The notes beneath the pieces are model-generated. The model did not search any database. It was not told where the DNA came from and saw only the letters and a list, made by a program, of their open reading frames with translations. From CAVSUZ01 sp963795415 (GTDB taxonomy: Bacteria; Pseudomonadota; Alphaproteobacteria; Acetobacterales; Acetobacteraceae): a stretch of 64,000 bases of DNA. The stretch spans positions 806,001 through 870,000 of the forward strand of contig CAWCHQ010000003.1 in assembly GCA_963795415.1 (NCBI GenBank), written 5' to 3'. Made by a program: the position numbers and the translations under genes. Of the stretch, positions 38,763 through 46,943 are shown piece by piece. The stretch's first letter is position 1. The number at the start of each line of letters is the position of its first letter.

Positions 38763-40697
38763 TTGATCGTCACACGGTTCCCCCACGAAGTACGCGAAAT
38801 CGAGCATGCCCTGATCCCACTGCGCGACGGCACGAAGTTGGCCGCTCGCATATGGCTTCCGGTTGATGCCGCTCAGAATCCAGTTCCTGCGATCCTCGAA
38901 TACCTGCCGTACCGCCAACGGACCGGCACATATGAGCGTGACGCGCTGACGCATCCATATTTCGCGGGACATGGCTATGCCGCTGTTCGTGTGGATATCC
39001 GCGGCAGCGGCGAGTTGGATGGATTGTTGTCCGATGAGTATGCCAGACAAGAGCAGGACGACGCGCTGGAGGTGATTGAGTGGCTGGCAGCACAGCCCTG
39101 GTGCAGCGGCGCGGTTGGCATGATGGGTATCTCGTGGGGCGGGTTCAATGCGCTGCAGGTCGCCGCGCGGCGTCCCAGCGCTTTGAAGGCGATCATTACG
39201 ATCTGCTCGACGGACGACCGTTACCGCGACGATGTGCATTTCATGGGTGGTGCACTGCTGGGTGACGGGTTCGGATGGCGCGCATTTCTGTTCAGTGCGA
39301 TGTGCCAGCCGCCCGATCCCGAGCTTGTCGGCGAACGCTGGCGGGCGATGTGGCTGGAACGCCTGGAGAATGTGCCACTGTTCCTTGAACTGTGGCTAAG
39401 GCACCAATGGCGAGATGCGTACTGGAAGCACGGCTCGGTGTGCGAGGACTACGGTGCGATCCAGTGTCCGGTCTATGCTGTTGGAGGCTGGACTGATGGC
39501 TACACCAACGCGATCCCGCGACTGCTTGCGCACCTGGACGTGCCGCGCAAAGGCCTGATCGGACCCTGGGCTCACGCCTATCCGCATTTCGCGCTGCCCG
39601 GCCCGCGGATCGGTTTTCTGCAAGAAGCCCTGCGGTGGTGGGATCATTGGCTGAAGAATGCTGATACCGGGGTTATGAACGAGCCTATGCTGCGCGCCTG
39701 GATGACCGAGAGCGTCAAACCGGCGCCGCACCACGAGACACTGCCAGGATGGTGGATTACCGAACCGTCGTGGCCACCGGAGAGGGTGGCGGCTCATCGC
39801 CTTTTTCTCACAGACGACGGACTGCGGTCCGACAGCGCGGCACTGATGCCGCGGGATGTGCTTTCATCGCAAACGGTAGGGAAGAAGGGGGGGGCCTGGT
39901 GTCCGTTTGGCCGGGGAGCTGATCAGGCCGGCGATCAGGGAGAGGATGACGCGCGCTCTTTGGTGGTCGACAGCGCGCCGCTTGACGATCGTGTCGAGAT
40001 TCTTGGGGCCCCGATTGTTACGCTTGAACTCGCTGCTGACAGGCCGCTTGCTAACCTGGCGGTAAGGCTTTGCGATGTTCATCCCGACGGCGCCTCGCTG
40101 CGGGTCAGCTATGGAATACTGAACCTTGCCCACAGAGATGGACACGAGAACCCAGCGCCGCTGGTGCCGGGGAATCGTTATGAGGTGCGCATCCAGCTGA
40201 ACGATGCAGGCGCCGTGTTTCCGGCGGGGCACAGGATCAGGATAGCAATCTCGACCGCCTACTGGCCGATGATCTGGCCGGCCCCGGAGAAGGCCACGGT
40301 GACAGTATTCGGGGGGGCGCTCGAACTGCCGGTGCGGGCACCGGCTGCTGTGGACGCCTTGCTGCCGCCGCTGCCCGATCCTGAAACCGCGCCACCCGAG
40401 CCGACTACGGTGGTCCGTCCGGGGGTAGTAAGAATAGACAGGTTGGGAATCGAGCTGGGCGTTGAGAGTAGGTTTGACGCCCGCATAGACGATGACGATC
40501 CACTCAGCGCAGTGCTCGAGATGCGCAGGTCGCAGGAGATGTCACGCGGCGCGTGGCGGATCCGGGTTCAGACAGAGCTGCAGATGTCGTGTACGGATGA
40601 CGCTTTCGCTGTGCGGGCGATGATGCGAGCACATGAAGGCCAGGTGGAGGTCTGTCACCGCGCGTGGGACTGCCGCATTCCGCGACGTTTGGTATAG
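38763..40697 (+). CDS. CocE/NonD-family (S15) serine hydrolase
   Basis: 644 residues. The alpha/beta-hydrolase core has ILEYLPYRQR, RVDIRGSGELDGLLSDEY and the nucleophile elbow GMMGISWGGFNALQ. The acid is in YAVGGWTDGYTNA and the base in GPWAHAYPHFALPG, and the C-terminal jelly-roll domain contains APIVTLELAADRPLANLAVR. Relatives are cocaine esterase, X-Pro dipeptidyl peptidases and acylases. The start appears to be TTG 38763, since a stop lies seven codons upstream and no ATG is available. No signal peptide. The preceding peptide-binding protein suggests amide or peptide substrates. Confidence 0.88.
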   Translation: MIVTRFPHEVREIEHALIPLRDGTKLAARIWLPVDAAQNPVPAILEYLPYRQRTGTYERDALTHPYFAGHGYAAVRVDIRGSGELDGLLSDEYARQEQDDALEVIEWLAAQPWCSGAVGMMGISWGGFNALQVAARRPSALKAIITICSTDDRYRDDVHFMGGALLGDGFGWRAFLFSAMCQPPDPELVGERWRAMWLERLENVPLFLELWLRHQWRDAYWKHGSVCEDYGAIQCPVYAVGGWTDGYTNAIPRLLAHLDVPRKGLIGPWAHAYPHFALPGPRIGFLQEALRWWDHWLKNADTGVMNEPMLRAWMTESVKPAPHHETLPGWWITEPSWPPERVAAHRLFLTDDGLRSDSAALMPRDVLSSQTVGKKGGAWCPFGRGADQAGDQGEDDARSLVVDSAPLDDRVEILGAPIVTLELAADRPLANLAVRLCDVHPDGASLRVSYGILNLAHRDGHENPAPLVPGNRYEVRIQLNDAGAVFPAGHRIRIAISTAYWPMIWPAPEKATVTVFGGALELPVRAPAAVDALLPPLPDPETAPPEPTTVVRPGVVRIDRLGIELGVESRFDARIDDDDPLSAVLEMRRSQEMSRGAWRIRVQTELQMSCTDDAFAVRAMMRAHEGQVEVCHRAWDCRIPRRLV

Positions 40698-40721
40698 CTA
40701 CGAGACCCGGGCGAAACCCCT

Positions 40722-41834
40722 TCAGGTCGCGATATCGATCCGCCGGGTCTGGAGCTCCGCCTCATTCAGTTGCAGGCCCAGGCCGGGCGTTTCCGGCAAG
40801 TGAAACAGCCCGTCAACCGGCATGGGCGGATTGGCGAACAGGGCATGCGTGCGCGAGGAGGGGTCGTTCCACTCGCACGGCTTGGTGGCGTGCAACTGCG
40901 TCGCCGCGAAATGGAGATTGGCCATGTGGCCGATGGTGGGCTGGGTCTGGTGCGGCACGAGTTCCACGCCGTGGGCGTGTGCCAGCGCGGCACAGCGCAT
41001 CAGGCCGGTGATGCCACCCATTTTGACGATGTCCGGCTGCACCATACGAACCCCGGCGTCGATAAGGTCGGCAAGTGCGCCGAGCGTGTAGGTCTGCTCA
41101 CCGGCGGAGACGGTAATATCCAGCGCGCGGGCGATCTCGCCCATTGCTTTCGGATGGTAGTGCTGAACAGGTTCCTCGAACCACCAGTATCCGAGGTCTT
41201 CCAGCGCGCGGCCGACACGGATGGCACCGCCGGTCGTATAGCCGTTGTTGGCGTCGAAAGCGAGCGGAAGGGCATCGCCGACAAGCTTCCGCACGGCGCG
41301 TGCCTTGGCGATGTCGCCGGGAATGTCGGAATCCAGTCGCGTGCGGTTGTTATCGAAGCGGATTTTCACGGCGGCGGGGTAGTCCTTAAGTCGCCGCTCG
41401 ACGACGCGCAGCACTTCGTCCAGCGGGCGGTCGCCGTTGCCGCCGATCGATGCGTAGAAGGGAAGGGTGGTCCGCCACGCGCCGCCCATCAGCTTGTATA
41501 AGGGCAGGCCGGTGAGCTTCCCCTTGATGTCCCACAGCGCGATATCCAGCGCCGCCAATGCGCCCGTGAGCGCCCCCTCCGGGCCGAGCTTCACCAATTC
41601 GTGCAGGGCCGTGTCCAGCAGCACCGCGTGATCCAGCGGGTCTTTCCCGGCGAGCCGGGGCGCTATGTCGTGGACGATGATGCCGAGCGAGGCGCGCCCG
41701 CCCTGCATCGGTGACGCCTCGCCAATTCCGCTGATCCCGTCGTCCGTGTGCACACGCACAAATGCGCTGTGCTGGGTGGGTTTGTCTTCCGGGGACCACC
41801 GGATCTGGAAGGCTTCGGCGCGGGTGATTTTCAT
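40722..41834 (-). CDS. mandelate racemase/muconate lactonizing enzyme family protein
   Basis: 370 residues of the enolase superfamily. The N-terminal capping domain begins MKITRAEAFQIRW, and the barrel carries VKIRFDNN, AFDANNGY, WFEEPV and SAGEQ with the metal-binding Asp/Glu/Glu, plus MVQPDIVKMGGITG. The Lys of the usual KxK motif appears as VKIRF, with Arg in second place, which points to an acid-sugar dehydratase or racemase subgroup. The ATG at 41834 has GGAGA upstream. The substrate is not evident from its neighbours. Confidence 0.87.
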   Translation of the reverse strand: MKITRAEAFQIRWSPEDKPTQHSAFVRVHTDDGISGIGEASPMQGGRASLGIIVHDIAPRLAGKDPLDHAVLLDTALHELVKLGPEGALTGALAALDIALWDIKGKLTGLPLYKLMGGAWRTTLPFYASIGGNGDRPLDEVLRVVERRLKDYPAAVKIRFDNNRTRLDSDIPGDIAKARAVRKLVGDALPLAFDANNGYTTGGAIRVGRALEDLGYWWFEEPVQHYHPKAMGEIARALDITVSAGEQTYTLGALADLIDAGVRMVQPDIVKMGGITGLMRCAALAHAHGVELVPHQTQPTIGHMANLHFAATQLHATKPCEWNDPSSRTHALFANPPMPVDGLFHLPETPGLGLQLNEAELQTRRIDIAT

Positions 41835-41903
41835 GCGCTGGTCTCCGTGGCCCAAGGGGGTGATCCAAGGGTACGATCCACTATGCCACGGGGATGGCGC
41901 CGG

Positions 41904-42716
41904 TCACCTGCGCCGCGCGATTGCTGCCGCCTTACGGCGGAACGCAAGGAGGCCGAGAAGGCCGGCCGCGAACAGTCCGACCGTTCCGGGTTCCGGCACG
42001 CGCGAGGGCACACTGCCGAATACCGCGTCATTGGCGCAGTCGCCGGTGCCCCAGAGCACGTCAAATCCCTTGCTGAGGTCCAGGGCAGCCTGCCCTGTGA
42101 CAGTCAGCGAAATGTCCTCGACGTAGCCGTCATTTCCTTTGTGATGCTGATGAACCTTGGCATGATCCAGAAGTGTGCCGCTGGTCAGCACCGTGGGAGC
42201 ACTCTCGGGAGCGGCGGAATCGTTGTCCGGAACGTATGCGCCGCCGTAGATGAAGCCGCCCCGCGACGACCAGATGTCCTGCGATGTCACGTAGCTGGTG
42301 ACGCTGTACAGGCCCGGCTTGGAATAGCCGCCGTTCGGTTTCTGATCCCCGAGTGTGATCGCGTAGTTAAACGGCAGGGCGCTGTACCCGCTCGATGGCG
42401 TGCGCAGAAACAGGTCGGCATAATAGGCGCAGGTGCTGCCGAAGCAGTCGGTGCCGCCGAACTGCGTATAGAGCTTGAACGTAAGTTTCAGGGCGCCGTT
42501 CTTGCCGTCTTTCTCCTTCACCACGATCTTGCTGGTGTCGAAGTCGTTGCCGATTACGTCCCCCTGATCCGAGCCGCCGAACCAACCTGTGGGGCCATTG
42601 CCGTAATAGGCGATGTCGTCGGTGGCGTCCGAGATGATGGTGGTAACGCCGGCGCGCGCAGGACCGGCCAGCGCTGCCGCGATGGCGATGCCTGTAAGCA
42701 GGTGATGCATTCGCAT
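41904..42716 (-). CDS. PEP-CTERM sorting domain protein
   Basis: 270 residues with a signal peptide (HHLLTGIAIAAALAGPARA), a Gly/Thr/Asn-rich beta-type exported region containing TDCFGSTCAYYADLFLRTPS, and a C-terminal sorting tail VPEPGTVGLFAAGLLGLLAF followed by RRKAAA. This tail is recognised by exosortase (EpsH-type) and ties such proteins to extracellular polysaccharide. No exosortase gene lies in the window. The ATG at 42716 has AGGAG upstream at slightly long spacing. Confidence 0.85.
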   Translation of the reverse strand: MRMHHLLTGIAIAAALAGPARAGVTTIISDATDDIAYYGNGPTGWFGGSDQGDVIGNDFDTSKIVVKEKDGKNGALKLTFKLYTQFGGTDCFGSTCAYYADLFLRTPSSGYSALPFNYAITLGDQKPNGGYSKPGLYSVTSYVTSQDIWSSRGGFIYGGAYVPDNDSAAPESAPTVLTSGTLLDHAKVHQHHKGNDGYVEDISLTVTGQAALDLSKGFDVLWGTGDCANDAVFGSVPSRVPEPGTVGLFAAGLLGLLAFRRKAAAIARRR

Positions 42717-42856
42717 TCTGTTGGTCGCTCCTGGGAGAGGCTTCATCAGCACTCAGGAGCGTTCTGCCCCGGCTTCTCGCGTGTTTGGCGATGTGGGTTA
42801 CGGGGTATCGTCGCAATCTACGGTTGTCAAACCAATTTTAAGATTCTGTTCCCGAT

Positions 42857-43831
42857 TTAGCCTGGTGCCAGCACTGCACGTGCACTAAGTGTTCCTGCAG
42901 ACATATCATTGTATGCCTGCGGCCCATCCCGCAGCGGGACGATCCGGCCGATCGCGGCCGGAAGCAGTGCCCCCCGCTCGAACAACGGCTGCAACAGCTG
43001 CAGGATCGCGGCGGAGGCGACGGCATCCCGCGCCCGCGTGTCGATGCCGAGAAGCCTCGTTTCGTTGTGGTAGAAATCCAGTAGATCGAAGCTGACGCGC
43101 CGGTCTCCGGCGGAAGCCAGCACGAGCATCCGGCCGCCATGCCGCAACACCTTCAGTGCCGGCTCGAACAGGGGGCCGCCAACCGTATCGAAGACCACGT
43201 GCGCTTTTCCACCGCCGGTTGCCCGCTCCACAACGGCTTCCACAGGCTCGGCGCCGAGGACAAAATGGGCGTCGAGCGCACCCTCTGCCGGGGATCCAGC
43301 CGCAAGCGGCCGCCGGTCGAGCCCGATCACCCGCGCACCGCGCCACTTCCCAAGTTGCGCAACCGAGCCACCCACGCCGCCATTCGCCCCCGTGACCACC
43401 AGGGTTTCTCCCGGCGAAATGCCCGCACATTCGATCAATCCGAGCCACGCGGCGACATACGTCACACCGACGGCTGCGGCTTCCGGCATCGAGATATTGC
43501 GCGGCTTGCGCCGGAGGCTCGCGACCGGCACCGCGAGCAGCTCGGCGTGAGCGCCGTCGATCGAATAGCCGATCTCGCCGCCGGTCCCCCATACCTCCGC
43601 ACCGACCCATTCGTCGGGGCCGGCGATGACTGTTCCGGCATAGTCGCGCCCGGGTACCCGCGGCAGAGTCGTGTGCTCCATTTTGCCCTGCACGTTCTTG
43701 ACGTCGCTCGGATTGATCGACGCGGCGGCGATTTTCACGACCGCTGTATCGGCATCGGGCTCGGGGTCCGGCAGGTCCAACAGGCGCAGATTGCTCACGG
43801 GGCCGAAGGTGCTGAATTGGAGCGCGCGCAT
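42857..43831 (-). CDS. zinc-independent alcohol dehydrogenase/quinone oxidoreductase (MDR family)
   Basis: 324 residues of the medium-chain dehydrogenase/reductase family: MRALQFSTFGPVSNLRLLDL, NPSDVKNVQGKM, VPGRDYAGTV in the catalytic domain, and VVTGANGGVGGSVAQLGKW as the NADPH-binding loop. The Cys/His zinc ligands of true alcohol dehydrogenases are absent, so it is of the quinone-oxidoreductase (QOR) type. The ATG at 43831 lies 4 bases after the alpha/beta hydrolase stop on the same strand; the reading of 16 codons upstream is inside that gene. Confidence 0.88.
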   Translation of the reverse strand: MRALQFSTFGPVSNLRLLDLPDPEPDADTAVVKIAAASINPSDVKNVQGKMEHTTLPRVPGRDYAGTVIAGPDEWVGAEVWGTGGEIGYSIDGAHAELLAVPVASLRRKPRNISMPEAAAVGVTYVAAWLGLIECAGISPGETLVVTGANGGVGGSVAQLGKWRGARVIGLDRRPLAAGSPAEGALDAHFVLGAEPVEAVVERATGGGKAHVVFDTVGGPLFEPALKVLRHGGRMLVLASAGDRRVSFDLLDFYHNETRLLGIDTRARDAVASAAILQLLQPLFERGALLPAAIGRIVPLRDGPQAYNDMSAGTLSARAVLAPG

Positions 43832-43835
43832 CGCT

Positions 43836-44717
43836 TCAGCCGAGGCGCAGGAAGCGGTGCAACTCCGGCAACAGCACATCCAGCCGGTCGTGATGCACCC
43901 AATGGCCCGCGCGTTCGACAGCGAGGACGCGCGCGTCCTGGAAATATCCGGCCCGCCCGTCGGCGGCCGGATCGGTCGCCCAGCTTTCTTTTCCCCAGAC
44001 CAACAGCGTGGGGCAGGCGATGTGCGACCACAGTGCGGCGATCTCCTCGCGCGTCATGTCGTAGGGTGGCCAGATCCGCACGTACGGATCGAATTTCCAG
44101 CTGTAGGTTCCGTCCTCGTTCTGATTCACCGCGTGCTGCGTCAGATGCCGCGCCTGCTCCGGCGAAAGCCGCCTGTTGGCCTCCTGCATCCGAGCCAGCG
44201 CGTCTTCGAGCGAGGCATATCGCCGCGGCAGACGGCCGGCCTGCGCCCGCTGATCGTCCACCCATGCGCGCATTCGCGCATCGATGGGCTTCGTGTCCCG
44301 CTCGGCGGCGGAGCGCGGTCCCGGTCCAAGTCCCTCGATCGCAACCAGCGGGCGCACCGTTTCAGGGTAGATGCCGGTGTAACGAAGCGCGATGTTGCCA
44401 CCGAGCGAATGCGCAACGATGGAAACCGGCGCGAGCTTCTGCTGATGGATCAGCTGCGCGAGGTCGTAGATGTAATTCGCCATCGTGTAGTGGCCGGAGC
44501 GCGACCAGGCGCTGTCACCGTGGCCGCGCAGGTCCGGGGCGATCACGTGCCAGTCATTGCGTAGAGCGGAGGCGACCCAGTCCCAGGACCGGCAATGATC
44601 TCGCCCGCCATGGAGCAGGATGAGGGGCGGGGCGTCGGGGTTGCCCCAGTCGACGTAATGCAGCCGCAGGCGCTGCGAAAACCAGATGCGTGAGGTGGGG
44701 CCGGGGATGTCCTGCAT
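43836..44717 (-). CDS. alpha/beta-fold hydrolase
   Basis: 293 residues: LILLHGGRDHCRSWDWV is the oxyanion-hole region, DLRGHGDSAWS follows, VAHSLGGNIALRY carries the nucleophile Ser, and AGHWVHHDRLD the catalytic His. Typical of epoxide hydrolase-, haloperoxidase- and lactonase-like enzymes with an unspecified ester or lactone substrate. The ATG at 44717 (MQDIPGPTSRIW) is the first well-fitting start; the further open reading overlaps the coiled-coil gene. Likely cotranscribed with the oxidoreductase gene after it. Confidence 0.87.
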   Translation of the reverse strand: MQDIPGPTSRIWFSQRLRLHYVDWGNPDAPPLILLHGGRDHCRSWDWVASALRNDWHVIAPDLRGHGDSAWSRSGHYTMANYIYDLAQLIHQQKLAPVSIVAHSLGGNIALRYTGIYPETVRPLVAIEGLGPGPRSAAERDTKPIDARMRAWVDDQRAQAGRLPRRYASLEDALARMQEANRRLSPEQARHLTQHAVNQNEDGTYSWKFDPYVRIWPPYDMTREEIAALWSHIACPTLLVWGKESWATDPAADGRAGYFQDARVLAVERAGHWVHHDRLDVLLPELHRFLRLG

Positions 44718-44727
44718 CCCCCGGGGG

Positions 44728-45048
44728 TTACAGCCAGTGTGCCACCCGGGCAATGAGCGTGGCGAGGCCCAGCGCAGTGGCGATGATCGCCCCGAAAGTG
44801 AGGCGGAAGTCGCGGTCGTGAATGCGGCGGAGGTCCGAACCCTGGCTCGCGATTTCACGTCGGAGATCCGACGCCTGGCCGGTCATGTCGCGCCTGAGGT
44901 CGGAACCCTGGCTGGCGATTTCGCGCCTGAGGTCGGAACTCTGGCTTGCGATCTCGTGCCGCAGTTCGCGAAGGTCGTCGCGGATCGCCTGCAGCGTGAC
45001 CTGCGTCTGCTGCGCCAGAGTCTCCAGGATGGCGACCCGCGTCTCCAC
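44728..45048 (-). CDS. coiled-coil membrane-anchored protein with 11-residue repeats (copy A)
   Basis: 106 residues from GTG 45048: an amphipathic head (TRVAILETLAQQTQVTLQAI), four 11-residue repeats of the type EIASQGSDLRR (residues 32-75), then RDFRLTFGAIIATALGLATL with a single C-terminal membrane helix. The frame is open 17 codons further upstream, and the ribosome-binding site AAGGAG faces an ACG codon at 45099 where the paralogue has ATG. This suggests the original start was lost and translation now begins at the internal GTG. Hendecad repeats form long coiled-coils. The role is unknown; length and topology recall small phage- or membrane-tethered XhlA-like proteins. Confidence 0.7.
   Translation of the reverse strand: METRVAILETLAQQTQVTLQAIRDDLRELRHEIASQSSDLRREIASQGSDLRRDMTGQASDLRREIASQGSDLRRIHDRDFRLTFGAIIATALGLATLIARVAHWL
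44824..44955 (-). repeat. four tandem 33-bp repeats inside coiled-coil gene A
   Basis: Each unit encodes an 11-residue repeat (EIASQSSDLRR, EIASQGSDLRR, DMTGQASDLRR, EIASQGSDLRR). The paralogue at 45159-45368 has only one diverged unit at this place, so the array arose by expansion in copy A. Units 2 and 4 are identical at protein level. Confidence 0.85.
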
Positions 45049-45158
45049 GTCTGAAGGGTAGGCACCCTGCGGCCCTTGGGCAACAGGGGTGTCAGGCGTG
45101 GCGGGCTCTCCTTGGAGGCCCGGCTCTCTATCGGCAGCGGGTTAAGAAAGGATGGCGG

Positions 45159-45368
45159 TTACAGCCAGTGCGCCACCCGGGCAATGAGCGTGGCTAGGCC
45201 GAGGGCGGTGGCGATGATCGCGCCGAAAGTGAGGCGGAAATCCCGCTCGTGCACTGAGCGCTGTGCCAGCACCTCTCGCCGCAAATCGCGGATGTCCTCA
45301 CGGATCGCCTGCAGCGTGACTTGCGTCTGCTGAGCCGGCGTCTCCAGGATGGCGACCCGCGTCTCCAT
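45159..45368 (-). CDS. coiled-coil membrane-anchored protein (copy B)
   Basis: 69 residues from ATG 45368, nearly identical to copy A at both ends (TRVAILETPAQQTQVTLQAI; RDFRLTFGAIIATALGLATL) but with one short linker in place of the four repeats. Upstream, ATG 45419 with GAGGAGA begins MPDTPVAQGP and is then cut by TAG at 45387-45389, where copy A has CAG. Translation may restart at ATG 45368. The two copies thus carry different lesions in the same N-terminal extension. Membrane helix at the C-terminus; function unknown. Confidence 0.65.
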   Translation of the reverse strand: METRVAILETPAQQTQVTLQAIREDIRDLRREVLAQRSVHERDFRLTFGAIIATALGLATLIARVAHWL

Positions 45369-45463
45369 ATCTGAAGGGTAGGCACCCTATGGCCCTTGAG
45401 CAACCGGGGTGTCAGGCATGTCAGGATTCTCCTCACGCGAGACGCACCCCTATCGCGTCGCCG

Positions 45464-45931
45464 TCAAGAAGACGTAGCCGGCCCCCGGCGCGGCATCAGG
45501 ATCGTGCTCGTGAACTCCTGCACCGGGGCATCATTCTGATCGAGCGTCCGGCAGCGGTAGGTGACCACTCCGGCGTCAGGGCGCGATCGTGACGGCCGCG
45601 CCGCCAGGATCTCTATCTCGACGTGCAGCACGTCATCCGGATGCACCGGCCTCAACCAGCGGAGTTGCTCGACCCCGGCGCCGGCTCCGCCGCCCGCGAC
45701 GCGCAGCGTTTCGAAGATCAGCCGGTTTGTCGCGGCGGCGGTATGCCATCCGCTGGCGCAGAGCCGGCCGAACATCGTGGACTCTGCCGTTTCGGGTGCG
45801 AGATGCGCGGGGTGCGGATCGAATTCGCGGGAGAACTCCATGATCCGCTCGGCCGTCACGGTGATCGAGCGCGGGGAGCGCAGCACCCGTCCCGGATAGA
45901 TATCCTCGAAATACGAACCCTCATTCGCCAT
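45464..45931 (-). CDS. MaoC-like (hot-dog fold) dehydratase
   Basis: 155 residues: YFEDIYPGRVLRSPRSITVT is the start of MaoC/enoyl-CoA hydratase 2 domains, AERIMEFSREFDPHPAHL carries the Asp/His catalytic pair, FGRLCASGWHTAAATNRLIF is the hydratase helix, and LRWLRPVHPDDVLHVEIEIL follows. Such enzymes hydrate trans-2-enoyl-CoA to (R)-3-hydroxyacyl-CoA. The ATG at 45931 is chosen as the family-like start; upstream codons are low-complexity. Divergent from livH, 145 bases away. Confidence 0.85.
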   Translation of the reverse strand: MANEGSYFEDIYPGRVLRSPRSITVTAERIMEFSREFDPHPAHLAPETAESTMFGRLCASGWHTAAATNRLIFETLRVAGGGAGAGVEQLRWLRPVHPDDVLHVEIEILAARPSRSRPDAGVVTYRCRTLDQNDAPVQEFTSTILMPRRGPATSS

Positions 45932-46076
45932 GGCCTGATCCAAACTGCCGGTTCCATCTAGGGCACCATCGCCGGGCGCGGAACCTCCGGAAGCGTGGAT
46001 CGTCGCGCCGCTACTGGAACCGGACATGACGTCCGTGGCAGAAGCCTGAGAAACGGCAGGTGAGGGGAGGCGCCGC

Positions 46077-46943
46077 ATGCTCGAACTGCTGGGCAACGCC
46101 ATCGTGTCAGGGCTGCTGCTTGGCGGGTTCTATGCCGCGGTGACCATCGGCGTTTCGATCTCGTTCGGGATGCTGGATATCGTCAATATCGCGCACCCCG
46201 CCTTCATCATTCTCGGGTCCTATTGCGCCTATATCGCCAACGCCTGGCTTGGCGTCGATCCGATCCTGGCCAGCATCGTTCTCATGCCCGCGTTTTATCT
46301 GCTAGGAGCAGGGATCTATCAGGTTTACCATCTTTCGTTTGAACGCCGCGGGGATCAAAGCCTTCGCGGACTCGCGTTTTTCTTTGGCCTGCTGTTCATC
46401 ACCGAAGTTGTGCTCGTGCTGGTATTCGGTGTGGATTACCGGCTCGTCGATGCCAGTTATATCGGCCCCAGCATTCACATCGGCGCCATAGAAATTCCCT
46501 TCCGCCTGCTCGTTCCCTGCCTGGTTTCGCTTGCACTTATCGGCGTGCTGCAGGTTTTTCTCTCACGCACCTTTATCGGCCGCGCGATCCTCGCCGTGGC
46601 GCAGGACCAGATTGCGCTCAGACTGATGGCAGCCGATCCCGTGCGCATCAAGCGCATTGCGTTTGGGCTTTCCATCGCAACGGCGTCGGTGGCAGGCGCG
46701 ATTCTTATTGTGATTCAGCCGATCGACCCATCGCTGGGTCGTGAATATATCGGCCGTGTGTTCGCGATCTGCGTGCTCGGCGGGCTGGGCAGCTTCGGCG
46801 GAACGGTTCTCGCGGCCATGACGCTGGGTATCGTCGAGAGCCTGACCGCAACCTTCTACGGCCCATCCTGGGCGCCGGCTGTCGCCTTCGGCTTCCTGCT
46901 GATCGCGCTGGCGGTTCGGCCCGAAGGCGTGTTTGGCCGATAA
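46077..46943 (+). CDS. livH: branched-chain amino-acid ABC transporter permease LivH
   Basis: 288 residues with about eight membrane helices and the LivH pattern: NAIVSGLLLGGFYAAVTIGV near the start, FGMLDIVNIAHPAFIILGSY, the EAA-like loop GRAILAVAQDQIALRLMAAD, and CVLGGLGSFGGTVLAA. It forms the inner-membrane channel with LivM. GGGGAGG precedes the ATG. The end overlaps livM by one base (TAATG). The substrate may be any amino or organic acid of the HAAT class. Confidence 0.92.
   Translation: MLELLGNAIVSGLLLGGFYAAVTIGVSISFGMLDIVNIAHPAFIILGSYCAYIANAWLGVDPILASIVLMPAFYLLGAGIYQVYHLSFERRGDQSLRGLAFFFGLLFITEVVLVLVFGVDYRLVDASYIGPSIHIGAIEIPFRLLVPCLVSLALIGVLQVFLSRTFIGRAILAVAQDQIALRLMAADPVRIKRIAFGLSIATASVAGAILIVIQPIDPSLGREYIGRVFAICVLGGLGSFGGTVLAAMTLGIVESLTATFYGPSWAPAVAFGFLLIALAVRPEGVFGR

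Noticed and set aside
44824..44955. 33-bp tandem units as a CRISPR-like array
   Set aside because: Units are contiguous without spacers and encode an in-frame 11-residue protein repeat.
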